From: Aureimonas altamirensis
Lineage (GTDB): Bacteria > Pseudomonadota > Alphaproteobacteria > Rhizobiales > Rhizobiaceae
Direction: 5' to 3'
DNA: 64,000 nucleotides
Assembly (NCBI RefSeq): GCF_001463885.1
Contig: NZ_BBWQ01000012.1
Location: 124,001-188,000 of the forward strand
A model generated the notes under the pieces. That model saw nothing but the letters and a program-made list of their open reading frames with translations. It ran no database searches and was not told the origin of the DNA. The stretch's first letter is position 1. Each line of letters opens with the position of its first letter. The translations under genes were made by a program, and so were the position numbers. Positions 15,477 through 27,334 of this stretch are shown in pieces.

Positions 15477-17677
15477 CTCCGCAGGCCCTCCGCCACGGCC
15501 TCGGGACCGACGACCTTGCTCATGCCCACGAGCTTGCGGAGCCCCTTCTCCTTGGTGTCGTCCAGCGCCACCTGGCCGTTCTCGACCACGACCAGGCGGT
15601 CGACGAGTTCGAGTACCCGCATCCGGTGCGTGGCGATGACGACGGTGCGCCCGGCGCTCCAGGCATCGAACTCCTTGATGAAATGACGTTCGGTTGCCTC
15701 GTCCATGGCCGCCGTCGGCTCGTCGAGCAGGACGATCGACGGATCGCGGATAAGCTGTCGCGCCAACAGGATGAGCTGCTTTTGTCCGCCGGACAGGCCA
15801 TGCCCGCCTTCCTGCACGACATGGTCCAGCCCCTTGCCCAGCCGTCGAACGAAATTTTGCGCACCCAGCATCGCAAGTACCTTCGCGATCGCTGCGTCAT
15901 CGGCCGTCGGTGCGCCCATCGTGATGTTGTCGCGCAGGGTGCCGAAAAAGAGACGCGCATTCTGCGTCACCAGCGCGACGTCCCGCCGGACATCCGCGGG
16001 GTCGATATGATGCAGGGCCAGATCGTCCAGGAGAATCTCCCCGTCGCTGGGGTCCAGAAGCCCGGACAACGCCAGGAGCAGCGTCGATTTACCGGCGCCG
16101 TTGCGCCCCAGGACGGCGATCCGCTCGCCCTTGCCGATCGCCATGTCCTTCACGGTCAGGACGGTCGGCGCAGCCTCGTCGCCGTAGCGGAAGACAGCCC
16201 GCTTCAAGCGGTATCGCCCCTCGACGCGCGGACGGTGAATGCGCGTCTCGGCCTCGGGATGATCCACCGGCATCTGCATCAGCTGGTCGAGACCCGCCTT
16301 GGCGATGCGCGCCTGCTGCCACCGGCCCGCCAGTTGCGAAAGCTGGCCCATGGGCGCCAGCATGCGCGAGCCCAGAATGGATGCGCCGACAAGCGCGCCC
16401 GTGGTCAGGTCGCCTGCGATGACCATCGGCGCGCCGATGAAGACCGTCATCGCGTAGACGCCCGTCTGCACGTTCTGCGTCCAGATGTTCAGGCCGTTGG
16501 TGATGGACCGGAGCCGTAGCTGAGCCTCCCCCGTGACCGCGTTGAGCTGGTTCCACTGACGCTGGAAGCGGCCCTCGGCCTGCAGGCTTTTGATGTCCTC
16601 GATCCCCTGCACCGCTTCCACCAGCATGGCATTGCGCAGCGACGCCTCGCGCATGGCCTCGTTCGCATAGGTGCGCAGCCGCCGCTGCAGCAGAAGACCC
16701 GGCAGCACGAGCACGATCAGCGCGCCGATCGGGATCAGGACGAGTGGCCCGACCAGCCACCAGTAGATCACCGCGAACAGGAAGAAGAAGGGCAGATCAG
16801 CCAGCGCGGTCACCGTGGTGGAGGTGAGCATCTCGCGGACCTGATCGACATCGCGAAGCTGCGCGATGAAGGCGCCGGTCGAGGTCGGACGGGCACGGTT
16901 GCGCACGCGCAGCGCCCGCCCGAAGACGACGTCCGACATCTGCAGGTCCGCCTGCTTGCCGAGTATGTCGGTGATGCCGAGACGCGCCCTGCGCATCAGG
17001 AAATCGAACCCGATCGCCAGAAGGACGCCGCTGAACAGCACGTATAGCGTGTTGAACGACTGCGCCGGAACCACACGGTCATAGACCTGCATCGAGAAGA
17101 GAATGCCGGCAAGTCCGAGCGCGTTGGCTATGAGCGAGGCGATCAGGACGTGGCCGTAGGAGGCCGGATCGCGCAGGATGATCCGTCTCAGCCAGTTCTT
17201 CCGGAACGGTTTGATATAGGCATCGACGCGCGCGTCCGGCACGGCCCGCGCGGGCCTGAACAGGACCAGCCTTCGGGTTCTGGCCAGAAGCGTATCGAGC
17301 GCGAAGCGCCCTTCCAGCGCGTGGTCTGCGCACAGCCACGCCCCCGCTTCGCCGTCCGCAGCCAGGCTGTGGACCAGGGCGATGGCGCCGTCGTCGAGCT
17401 GCAGCACGAAAGGCAGATGCCAGTCCGACACGGTGATGGCAGCGGGATCGACATGCCGGGCCGTCAGGCCGAAAGCCTGCGCCAGCACGTCGATCCGGTC
17501 CTGTTCCGGCACATCGCCATGAGCATGCCAGGCCTGCATCGCACCCTGCGGCGACGACGGCAGGCGATAGTGGCGGCCGATGCGCTGGAGCGCGTCCAGC
17601 CAGCGGGCACAGGCCCGTTCGCTTGCATCCGCCGCGGCGCCATCCGTTTGCGATAGGGGGGCTCCCGATCCGTCCAT
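15473..17677 (-). CDS. Type I secretion ABC exporter/ATPase (LapB/HlyB type)
   Basis: An exporter of 734 residues. About residues 20-140 form a C39-peptidase-like region lacking an obvious catalytic Cys, the usual substrate-docking domain of RTX/adhesin exporters. Six membrane helices span about 165-440. The nucleotide-binding domain has Walker A GRNGAGKST (about 524-532), signature LSGGQ, Walker B IVLLDEPTA and a switch His in VIATHR. An in-frame GTG at 17689 overlaps the TolC-like gene's stop but abuts its own Shine-Dalgarno, so the ATG at 17677, eleven bases after GGGGAGG, is chosen. It overlaps the HlyD gene by ATGA. The likely substrate is the large adhesin encoded two genes upstream. 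Confidence 0.93.
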   Translation of the reverse strand: MDGSGAPLSQTDGAAADASERACARWLDALQRIGRHYRLPSSPQGAMQAWHAHGDVPEQDRIDVLAQAFGLTARHVDPAAITVSDWHLPFVLQLDDGAIALVHSLAADGEAGAWLCADHALEGRFALDTLLARTRRLVLFRPARAVPDARVDAYIKPFRKNWLRRIILRDPASYGHVLIASLIANALGLAGILFSMQVYDRVVPAQSFNTLYVLFSGVLLAIGFDFLMRRARLGITDILGKQADLQMSDVVFGRALRVRNRARPTSTGAFIAQLRDVDQVREMLTSTTVTALADLPFFFLFAVIYWWLVGPLVLIPIGALIVLVLPGLLLQRRLRTYANEAMREASLRNAMLVEAVQGIEDIKSLQAEGRFQRQWNQLNAVTGEAQLRLRSITNGLNIWTQNVQTGVYAMTVFIGAPMVIAGDLTTGALVGASILGSRMLAPMGQLSQLAGRWQQARIAKAGLDQLMQMPVDHPEAETRIHRPRVEGRYRLKRAVFRYGDEAAPTVLTVKDMAIGKGERIAVLGRNGAGKSTLLLALSGLLDPSDGEILLDDLALHHIDPADVRRDVALVTQNARLFFGTLRDNITMGAPTADDAAIAKVLAMLGAQNFVRRLGKGLDHVVQEGGHGLSGGQKQLILLARQLIRDPSIVLLDEPTAAMDEATERHFIKEFDAWSAGRTVVIATHRMRVLELVDRLVVVENGQVALDDTKEKGLRKLVGMSKVVGPEAVAEGLRR

Positions 17678-17685
17678 GGGGGCGA

Positions 17686-19134
17686 TCACCCTCCCCTGGC
17701 CGCGGCACGAAGCCGGCTCGGGTCGACGGCGAAACGCTGGCGCATCAGCCCCGAACTGTAGAGGCAGTCCAGGTTGAGGCGGCGGATATCATGGGTCGTC
17801 GTCGCCATCTGGAAGCGGGCTTCGTGAAGCTCCTGCTCGGCGTTCAGAAGATCGAGGAGCGTGCGCGTCCCGAGCGACAGATATTGTTCGCGGTAGAGAT
17901 CGCGCGTCGTCGCCATCATATCGGAGCGCGCGGCCAAAGCATTCGACAGGCTGTTCAGCGTGCCGATCCGGCTGCCGGCTTCCTGCAACGCGCGCTGCGT
18001 TTCAAGCCGTGCCGCCCGCATGGACGCATCCGCCGAATCCTTCGCATGGGCGGCCGCCCGCCGGCGCGCGCTTGTGCGTCCCCCGTTGTAGAGGCTGGAC
18101 GATGCCTTCACGCCGACGAAATAATCGAGATCCTGGTTGTCGTCCTGCAGCGCGTCGTCACGCGAGTAGAGGTGGTAGGCGCTGGTCGCCTGAAGCGAAA
18201 TGGTGGGGTAGAACTCCGCCTGGCTGCCGTCCAACTGTGCGCTCGCCACCTCCTTGCGCGCACCGGCCTCCAGAATGGCAGGCACTTTCGTCCAGTCCGG
18301 CTGGCGCACGCTGCAGGACTGCATGAACCAGGACGGAACGGTATCCACCGGATCCACTTCGGCGGCGTTGGCGCCGACCATCGCCGCCAGGGCGGCGCGC
18401 CATCGGTCATACTCCGACTCGTTCTGGAACAGGGTGGCCTCGGCGGACTGGACGCGGGCGTCGGCCTGCACCCGGTCGGACATGGTGCTTGCCCCGCTGT
18501 CGGTCCGGTCCTGCACCAGCGCCGCAATCGTCCGGACGCCGTCCAGTTGCTCCTGCGACAACCGGGTCAGCATGCGATACCGCTGAACCTCGATAACGGC
18601 ACCGGCCGCATCGCGTGCCAGCATGTCGATGATACCGAGAAGCTGCGCCTCGCTGACCTTCTCGCCCGCAACCTCGCTTTGCACCGAACTCGACGCCTTG
18701 CCGAAGTCGTAGAGGAGTTGCTCGACCGTAACCTCGAACCGTGGCTGCCAGCCCCGGCTGCCGGTGTTCTGATAACCGGAATTCACGCCCGCATCGATGC
18801 TGGGGTAATAGGCTGCCTGGGCGCTGCGGATACGCTCGTCCGCCTCGCGGACCCGCCCGATTCCTTCGTCGACGGCCGGGTGATAGGCCACGACGCGGTC
18901 GACCGCCCCCTCCAGCGTCATGCCCCGCACGGACGACGCCCCGGGGGATCGGCCCGTCGTCCGTGGTGCTGTCGCTGTGGAACGGGCACCAGCCGGCACC
19001 GCCGGCGCCTGCTTCGACCCGTCATGGGAAACGACGCCGAACCCCAGCGGATCCGCCGGCGTCTGGCATCCCGCAAGGGCGACCATCATGATGATGGAAA
19101 CGCCCAACTGCCAGGCACGGTCGATTGGAATCAT
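17686..19134 (-). CDS. TolC-family outer-membrane channel lipoprotein (LapE-like)
   Basis: From the ATG at 19134 the protein is 482 residues, with a lipoprotein signal (MIPIDRAWQLGVSIIMMVALAGC, lipobox LAGC, acylated Cys23). A proline/alanine linker follows, then two long coiled-coil TolC repeats (EGAVDRVVAYHPAVDEGIGRVREADERI; later ASMRAARLETQRALQEAG) and the typical late motif LLDLLNAEQELHEAR. An alternative ATG at 19179 would place 15 extra charged residues before the signal, and its Shine-Dalgarno would lie inside a 26-bp palindrome, so 19134 is preferred. It forms the outer-membrane exit duct for the exporter and adaptor encoded next. It overlaps the upstream end of the ABC gene's frame, showing tight operon packing. 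Confidence 0.9.
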   Translation of the reverse strand: MIPIDRAWQLGVSIIMMVALAGCQTPADPLGFGVVSHDGSKQAPAVPAGARSTATAPRTTGRSPGASSVRGMTLEGAVDRVVAYHPAVDEGIGRVREADERIRSAQAAYYPSIDAGVNSGYQNTGSRGWQPRFEVTVEQLLYDFGKASSSVQSEVAGEKVSEAQLLGIIDMLARDAAGAVIEVQRYRMLTRLSQEQLDGVRTIAALVQDRTDSGASTMSDRVQADARVQSAEATLFQNESEYDRWRAALAAMVGANAAEVDPVDTVPSWFMQSCSVRQPDWTKVPAILEAGARKEVASAQLDGSQAEFYPTISLQATSAYHLYSRDDALQDDNQDLDYFVGVKASSSLYNGGRTSARRRAAAHAKDSADASMRAARLETQRALQEAGSRIGTLNSLSNALAARSDMMATTRDLYREQYLSLGTRTLLDLLNAEQELHEARFQMATTTHDIRRLNLDCLYSSGLMRQRFAVDPSRLRAAARGG

Positions 19135-19179
19135 GAACCTGCCGTTCTCTCGGTCCGCCCCGAGTTGCAACTTGTCCAT

Positions 19180-19205
19180 CGTCCGCCGCCGATCGGCGGC
19201 GGACG
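19180..19205 (-). terminator. 26-bp perfect GC palindrome between adhesin and TolC-like genes
   Basis: The 26 bases are a perfect palindrome (core CGCCGATCGGCG), so the transcript can fold into a very stable hairpin 14 bases after the adhesin stop and 45 bases before the preferred TolC-like start. There is no T run. As it lies inside the operon it may act as a partial terminator or mRNA 3'-end stabiliser, giving much adhesin mRNA and less exporter mRNA. Confidence 0.5.
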
Positions 19206-19219
19206 TCGTTATCGGAGCA

Positions 19220-22801
<3,582 letters not shown>

Positions 22802-23247
22802 TCGCGTTCTCTCGCAGCTAGCGTTGTAAGCCGAGCGCGCCGGGATAGGCCGGTGACGAATACGTCCCGGTGGCGCGCGGATCTGAAGTCTAAAGGTCGG
22901 GCACCGTCGGACGACGGCGATCCAGTCAACGGCGCCGCAGTCGACCGGGGTCGAAGCGGGTGCCGCGTTTAGCTTTCAGACAGGCATACGGAGTTAAGCC
23001 GCGTCTCGCCCGAGGGCGATGCACCCATCCAAAGTGGTAGAGAACGATTGGCCAATCGCACTCATATTAGGTACATACGGTTGCATATGAGTCAATCAGC
23101 TTGCATGACGAGGTCGCAAAGCTGTGACCAAAATTTGTCAAGACGGCAACGAAATTTGGTCGAAGATCAGACTGGAGTGTGTTCGCCTCTGCGCAAAAGC
23201 GCTTCGGGCGAAGCCGGCTCCAGAACGCAACCTGACGAAGGCACCCG
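22802..23247. promoter_or_regulatory. Upstream region of the adhesin operon, with two inverted repeats
   Basis: This 446-bp gap holds no convincing gene. It must contain the adhesin operon promoter, but no clear -35/-10 pair was identified. Two inverted repeats stand out. The first is ACTCATAT at 23060-23067 with ATATGAGT at 23085-23092 (17-bp spacer). The second is GACCAAA at 23126-23132 with TTTGGTC at 23155-23161, extended by AT-rich inner bases. The first could bind a regulator of the adhesin operon; the second, nearer the end of the LysR gene, could be a transcript end structure. Both roles are inferred. Confidence 0.4.
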
Positions 23248-24138
23248 CTACCGCCATCGCCTGACGTAATCGACCAAAGCTCGCAGCTTCGGGGCCAGAT
23301 TTCGACGGTTTGGGAAATACAGGTAAAAGCCCCCGAAAGGCGGACAATAGTCTTCGAGAAGGGGCACCAACTGGCCGGAGGCGACATAGGGCCTGAAGGT
23401 CTCCTCCATGCCGAAGGTGATGCCGCCTCCCGCACAGGCCGTGCGGATCATCAGCCACATGTCGTTTGTGGTGATCTCGGGATCGACAGCGACATCGTAC
23501 TCGCGGCCGTCTTCACCGAACTCCCAACGGTACGGCGCCGTCTGCGGCGCGGGGCGCCAGCCGATGCAGCGATGCCGCGCCAGTTCGGACGGATGGGAAG
23601 GCTTGCCGAAGCGCTCGATATAGGCAGGCGCGGCGACCACCGTCTGGCGCTGCTCTCCCGAGACCGGGACGGCGATCATGTCCTGGTCGATCACCTCACC
23701 GAGCCGCACCCCGGCATCATAGCCCTCCGCCACGATGTCGAACTCCTCGTCCGTGACTGTCACGTCGATCTGAACGGCCGGATAGGCGTCCGCGAAGCCG
23801 GCCAGCAGCGGTCCCGAGATGAACCGTTCCGCAATCGAGGATACCGCCAGCCGTAGAAGTCCGCTTGGCGCACTGTCCCGATCCGCCGCAGCGTCCAGGG
23901 CCAGCCCCACCTCGGCAATGGCCGGCGCCACGCGTTGATAGAGCTGCTCGCCGGCCTCGGTCAGGCGGACGCTGCGCGTGGTTCGCTGAACCAGTGCGAC
24001 GCCGAGGCGATCTTCCAGGCGGCGGATGGTCTGGCTGACAGCCGGCCGCGTCACGCCCAGATGCTCGGCGGCCGCGCGAAAGCTCCGCATCTCTGCGACA
24101 GCCAGAAAAACGGAAATCCCGGTGAGGTCGATAGCCAT
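23248..24138 (-). CDS. LysR-family regulator
   Basis: A 296-residue LysR protein: winged helix-turn-helix at about residues 1-62 (FLAVAEMRSFRAAAEHLGVTRPAVSQTIRRLE, ending RTTRSVRLTEAG) and a type 2 periplasmic-binding-like effector domain from about 88. The ATG at 24138 (MAIDL) is chosen over a 13-residue upstream extension because the HTH then begins at the usual place. It is divergent from an aldo/keto reductase and has a perfect 10-bp inverted repeat overlapping its own start codon, so it probably autoregulates and controls the reductase. It belongs to the same subfamily as the LysR genes at 26331 and 28723 (shared FDAGVRLGE or equivalents, YRWEF, and a PP.GF.LYFPNR ending). Confidence 0.93.
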   Translation of the reverse strand: MAIDLTGISVFLAVAEMRSFRAAAEHLGVTRPAVSQTIRRLEDRLGVALVQRTTRSVRLTEAGEQLYQRVAPAIAEVGLALDAAADRDSAPSGLLRLAVSSIAERFISGPLLAGFADAYPAVQIDVTVTDEEFDIVAEGYDAGVRLGEVIDQDMIAVPVSGEQRQTVVAAPAYIERFGKPSHPSELARHRCIGWRPAPQTAPYRWEFGEDGREYDVAVDPEITTNDMWLMIRTACAGGGITFGMEETFRPYVASGQLVPLLEDYCPPFGGFYLYFPNRRNLAPKLRALVDYVRRWR

Positions 24139-24160
24139 TGGTAACCGCACGTTACCAATG
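24136..24160. promoter_or_regulatory. LysR operator candidate: 10-bp inverted repeat over the LysR start codon
   Basis: CATTGGTAAC at 24136-24145 and GTTACCAATG at 24151-24160 form a perfect inverted repeat with a 5-base spacer. The left arm contains the LysR start codon, so binding would block its own translation start region and its transcription. The arrangement fits a LysR autoregulatory site facing the reductase gene at 24237. Confidence 0.65.
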
Positions 24161-24236
24161 TAGTTACGATTGGGCAAGTTGTTCGCTCATAAGGCGGTCG
24201 CTAGCTTCCGGTCATCGAATTGGAGGTAGCCAAAAG

Positions 24237-25295
24237 ATGACGCTTGCTGACTACAGACTACTCGGACGCTCGGGCCTGCGTGTTTCTCCGTTGAGCCTTG
24301 GCACCATGACGTTCGGATCGGACTGGGGCTGGGGCGCGGACAGTGACGAGGCCCGCCGCATCTTCGATCTCTACATCGACCATGGCGGGAATTTCATCGA
24401 TACCGCCGTGAACTACACAAACGGGGCTTCCGAACGCTTCCTCGGTGCGTTCATCGGCGACAAGCGGGAGCGGGTCGTGCTTGCGACGAAGTTCACCATG
24501 GCCCGCGACCCCGGCAACCCCAATTCCGGCGGCAATCACCGCCTCAACATGGTGCGGTCCGTCGAACAAAGCCTGAGGCAGCTCGGCACCGACCGGATCG
24601 ATCTGTTCTACGTCCATGCGTGGGACATGACGGCCCGGCCGGATGAAGTGATGCGGGCGCTGGACGACCTCGTCCGGTCCGGCAAGATCCTCTATCCCGG
24701 CATCTGCAATGCGCCCGCCTGGCGGATCGCCGAAATGCAGACCCTTGCCGATATGCGCGGATGGTCGCCCTTCGTCGCGCTTCAGATCGAATACAGCCTC
24801 GTGGAGCGGTCCGTCGAGCATGATCTCATGCCGATGGCCGCGGCAATGGGGCTCGGCGTGCTGCCGTGGTCGCCTTTGGGCGGCGGCGTGCTGGCCGGCA
24901 AATACACCAGGGCGGACGTCGAGGATTCACGCGAGGCAGCGGTATCTGCCAGCCGCAAGGGCGTCATCGCCTCATCCGGACATCTTACCGAGCGCTCGAT
25001 CGAGATCGCGCAGGAGGTGCGCGCCGTGGCCGAAGAGGTCGGGTCGACACCGTCCCAGATCGCGCTGGCATGGACGCTCGCCAACCCGACGGTCGTATCG
25101 CCCGTCATGGGCGCCCGCACCCTTGCCCAGGCACAGGAGAATCTCGGCGCTCTCGACGTGGCGCTGTCACCGGAACAGCTCGATCGCCTGAACCGGGTCA
25201 GCGAGCCCGACCCAATCTTCCCGGCCCGCTTCGTGAAGCGCCCGCTGGTCGAGCAGCTCATCTTCGGCGGGGCCTCCGTGGCCCGCCGCGCCTGA
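24237..25295 (+). CDS. Aldo/keto reductase
   Basis: A 352-residue NADPH-dependent aldo/keto reductase. The catalytic Asp and Tyr lie in NFIDTAVNYTNGASE, the Lys in VVLATKF and the His in LFYVHAWD. NADP-binding elements include WSPLGGGVLAGKY and the C-terminal VSPVMGARTLAQAQENL. The ATG at 24237 follows TGGAGGTAG; an open extension to 24138 lies in the operator region and is not supported. It is divergent from a LysR gene and followed by a SnoaL-like gene 41 bases on. The substrate is unknown; reduction of an aldehyde or ketone, perhaps for detoxification, is the safest call. Confidence 0.9.
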   Translation: MTLADYRLLGRSGLRVSPLSLGTMTFGSDWGWGADSDEARRIFDLYIDHGGNFIDTAVNYTNGASERFLGAFIGDKRERVVLATKFTMARDPGNPNSGGNHRLNMVRSVEQSLRQLGTDRIDLFYVHAWDMTARPDEVMRALDDLVRSGKILYPGICNAPAWRIAEMQTLADMRGWSPFVALQIEYSLVERSVEHDLMPMAAAMGLGVLPWSPLGGGVLAGKYTRADVEDSREAAVSASRKGVIASSGHLTERSIEIAQEVRAVAEEVGSTPSQIALAWTLANPTVVSPVMGARTLAQAQENLGALDVALSPEQLDRLNRVSEPDPIFPARFVKRPLVEQLIFGGASVARRA

Positions 25296-25336
25296 AAACC
25301 CACCGCCTTCAACATACCGACGAAAGGAACGATCCC

Positions 25337-25888
25337 ATGACCATGCTCTCATCACGCTCCCGCCGCACAGGCGCCGGCCGCGCGCTGTTCATCGCCGCGG
25401 CATTCCTGGCCGTCATCGCACCCGCTCATGCCGAGATCACAGCGTCCGACCCAGGCGCCGAGACCCATGAAACCGCCATAGAGCAGCGGAACAAGGCAAT
25501 CGTCCACGAGGCATTCGAGACATGGCGCGAAGGCACCTATGTTTTTGCGGCGCTTCTCGCCCCCGATGTCGTCTGGACGATCCATGGCTCCGGCCCTGTC
25601 GCGGGCACCTATCGCAGCCAGGACGACTTCGTCGAACGTGCGTCCCGACCGCTGACCAGCCGGCTGGCAAGTCCTGTCGTACCCGAGGTCCGCAACATCT
25701 ATGCCGTCGGCGACACGGTCCTGATCCGCTTCGACGGTTCGGCGACGACGACATCGGGCGCACCCTACCGCAACCAGTTTCTCTGGATGTTCCGGATGAA
25801 GGACGGCCTTGTCATCGAGGCCGAGGCGTTCCTGGATCTCGTAGCCTACGACCAGGTCGTCCAGAACAACGAGCCGCGCGCGCAATAG
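25337..25888 (+). CDS. Exported SnoaL-like (NTF2-fold) protein
   Basis: A 183-residue protein with an N-terminal export signal (basic start, hydrophobic segment, cleavage near AHA at about residue 32). An NTF2/SnoaL-like fold follows (ERNKAIVHEAFETWREGTY, then WTIHGSGPVAGTYRSQDDF and MKDGLVIEAEAFLD). Cytoplasmic relatives act as polyketide cyclases or isomerases, but exported ones have no common known role. AAAGGA precedes the ATG at 25337. It probably shares a transcript with the reductase 41 bases upstream. Confidence 0.8.
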   Translation: MTMLSSRSRRTGAGRALFIAAAFLAVIAPAHAEITASDPGAETHETAIEQRNKAIVHEAFETWREGTYVFAALLAPDVVWTIHGSGPVAGTYRSQDDFVERASRPLTSRLASPVVPEVRNIYAVGDTVLIRFDGSATTTSGAPYRNQFLWMFRMKDGLVIEAEAFLDLVAYDQVVQNNEPRAQ

Positions 25889-25991
25889 CCTCAAAGCCGC
25901 ACCTGCCACGGCCGTTCCGCGCATCGTGCGGGGCAGCCGACCGCGGAAACCTTCGTAGCCGACACCCACCATCGATATCCCGGGAGCCATC

Positions 25992-26327
25992 ATGCGACAC
26001 ACATTCGCTGCCCTGATGACCGCAACCCTCTTGAGCCAATCCGTACAAGCGGAGGAGCCTGTTTTGCCGACCAACCATCCCTATGCCGGAATGTGGGTCA
26101 CCGACGACGGTCGTGTCCGCCACGAACTCCTGCCCAATGGCCGCTATATCGAGGCGCGGGGCACGCGTGAGCGCGCCTATGAAGGGCGCTATGAAGTGGC
26201 CGGTACGCATATCGAATATTGGGACGACACCGGCTTCACCGCCGATGGCGACTTCGTGGACATCGATACGCTGCATCACGGCGGCATGATATTGCGCCGG
26301 CGCGCGGAGCCCGTCGCCCAGCCCTGA
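25992..26327 (+). CDS. Small exported protein resembling the Atu4866 family
   Basis: A 111-residue protein with a signal peptide (MRHTFAALMTATLLSQSVQA). The mature part of about 90 residues (GMWVTDDGRVRHELLPNGRY, then EGRYEVAGTHIEYWDDTGF) resembles the small beta-barrel Atu4866 family by recollection; this was not searched. It is 103 bases after the SnoaL-like gene and probably in the same transcript. Its stop is only three bases from the end of a convergent LysR gene. Function unknown. Confidence 0.7.
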   Translation: MRHTFAALMTATLLSQSVQAEEPVLPTNHPYAGMWVTDDGRVRHELLPNGRYIEARGTRERAYEGRYEVAGTHIEYWDDTGFTADGDFVDIDTLHHGGMILRRRAEPVAQP

Positions 26328-26330
26328 TGG

Positions 26331-27239
26331 TTATACTGCGGCGCCGGCGCCGTTCCACTGCTTCAACAGGTCGATAAAGGCCCGGAGCGGCGATGGGACG
26401 TGCCGGCTGCGCGGGTAGTAGAGCGCCAGGCCGGGTATCGGCGGGCACCAGTCTTCCAGAACGCTCACAAGTCGACCCGCGTCCAGAAGCGGCCGGGCGA
26501 AATGCTCTGGCACATAGGCAATACCGCTTCCGGCCGCCGCCGCCTGCACAAGAAGGTCATTGTCGTCGAGGGTAAGATTGCCGGGCACGTCGATCGCGAT
26601 TTCGGCACCGCGTCTGGCGAACTCCCAACGATAACGCTTCCCGCTGGGTAGGCGCTGACGGATGCAGCGATGCGCATTGAGATCGTCGGGCGTCTTCGGT
26701 GTCGGCTTGCCCTGCAGATAGGACGGCGCGGCCACGGTTATGAAACGGACGTCGCCTCCGAATTTCACCGCAACCATGTCTCGCGGCACCGCCTCCAGCA
26801 GGCGCACGCCGGCATCGAAACCCTGATCCACGATATCGATGAGCCGCCCCTCCGACACCAGGTCGAGCTCGACATCGGGGTAGATATCCAGAAAGCGCGG
26901 CACGATGCCTGCAAGCAGGATAGCGGCGCCGCTCTTGTTCGCATTGATCCGCAGTGGACCACTGGGGGTTCCGCGCTCCTCCGAGAGCGAATCGAGCGCC
27001 CGGTCCAGATCCTGAAGGACCGGGTCGAGGCGCGCGAGCAGGTTTGCCCCGGCCTGGGTAAGCGATACGCTTCGCGTCGTGCGGTTGAAAAGCCGCACGC
27101 CCAGCTTTCCCTCGAGGCCGATGATCGCGTGGCTGAGCGCGGAGCGCGAAACGCCAATGACATCGGCCGCCCGACGAAAACTCCGGTGGCTGGCCACGGC
27201 GGCAAACGCCGCCAGATCGTTCAGGCTCGGGCGATCCAT
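26331..27239 (-). CDS. LysR-family regulator
   Basis: A 302-residue LysR protein with an N-terminal winged helix (FAAVASHRSFRRAADVIGVSRSALSHAI, then RTTRSVSLTQAG) and an effector domain with FDAGVRLLE and YRWEF. It is divergent from a short-chain dehydrogenase (27335). The start codon lies within the left arm of a 10-bp inverted repeat whose right arm is near the dehydrogenase promoter. It is a close relative of the LysR proteins at 23248 and 28723, as if a regulator-enzyme module had been duplicated and reused. Confidence 0.93.
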   Translation of the reverse strand: MDRPSLNDLAAFAAVASHRSFRRAADVIGVSRSALSHAIIGLEGKLGVRLFNRTTRSVSLTQAGANLLARLDPVLQDLDRALDSLSEERGTPSGPLRINANKSGAAILLAGIVPRFLDIYPDVELDLVSEGRLIDIVDQGFDAGVRLLEAVPRDMVAVKFGGDVRFITVAAPSYLQGKPTPKTPDDLNAHRCIRQRLPSGKRYRWEFARRGAEIAIDVPGNLTLDDNDLLVQAAAAGSGIAYVPEHFARPLLDAGRLVSVLEDWCPPIPGLALYYPRSRHVPSPLRAFIDLLKQWNGAGAAV

Positions 27240-27294
27240 TCGTGAATAATCCTCACCACATCATCCCATATTGACCGACTTATATCACGAATGG
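27236..27294. promoter_or_regulatory. Divergent LysR/SDR promoter region with 10-bp inverted repeat
   Basis: CCATTCGTGA at 27236-27245 and TCACGAATGG at 27285-27294 are perfect inverted copies 39 bases apart. The left arm covers the LysR start codon. TTGACC at 27271-27276 lies between them and may be the -35 of the dehydrogenase. Two separated half-sites are consistent with LysR tetramers bending DNA. Confidence 0.55.
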
Positions 27295-27334
27295 TGCGGC
27301 TTTACATTTGGAGGCACACAAAACAGGAGTTCGC

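Noticed and set aside
22861-23269. Small frames upstream of the adhesin gene as possible genes
   Set aside because: They overlap inverted repeats and have no recognisable protein features.
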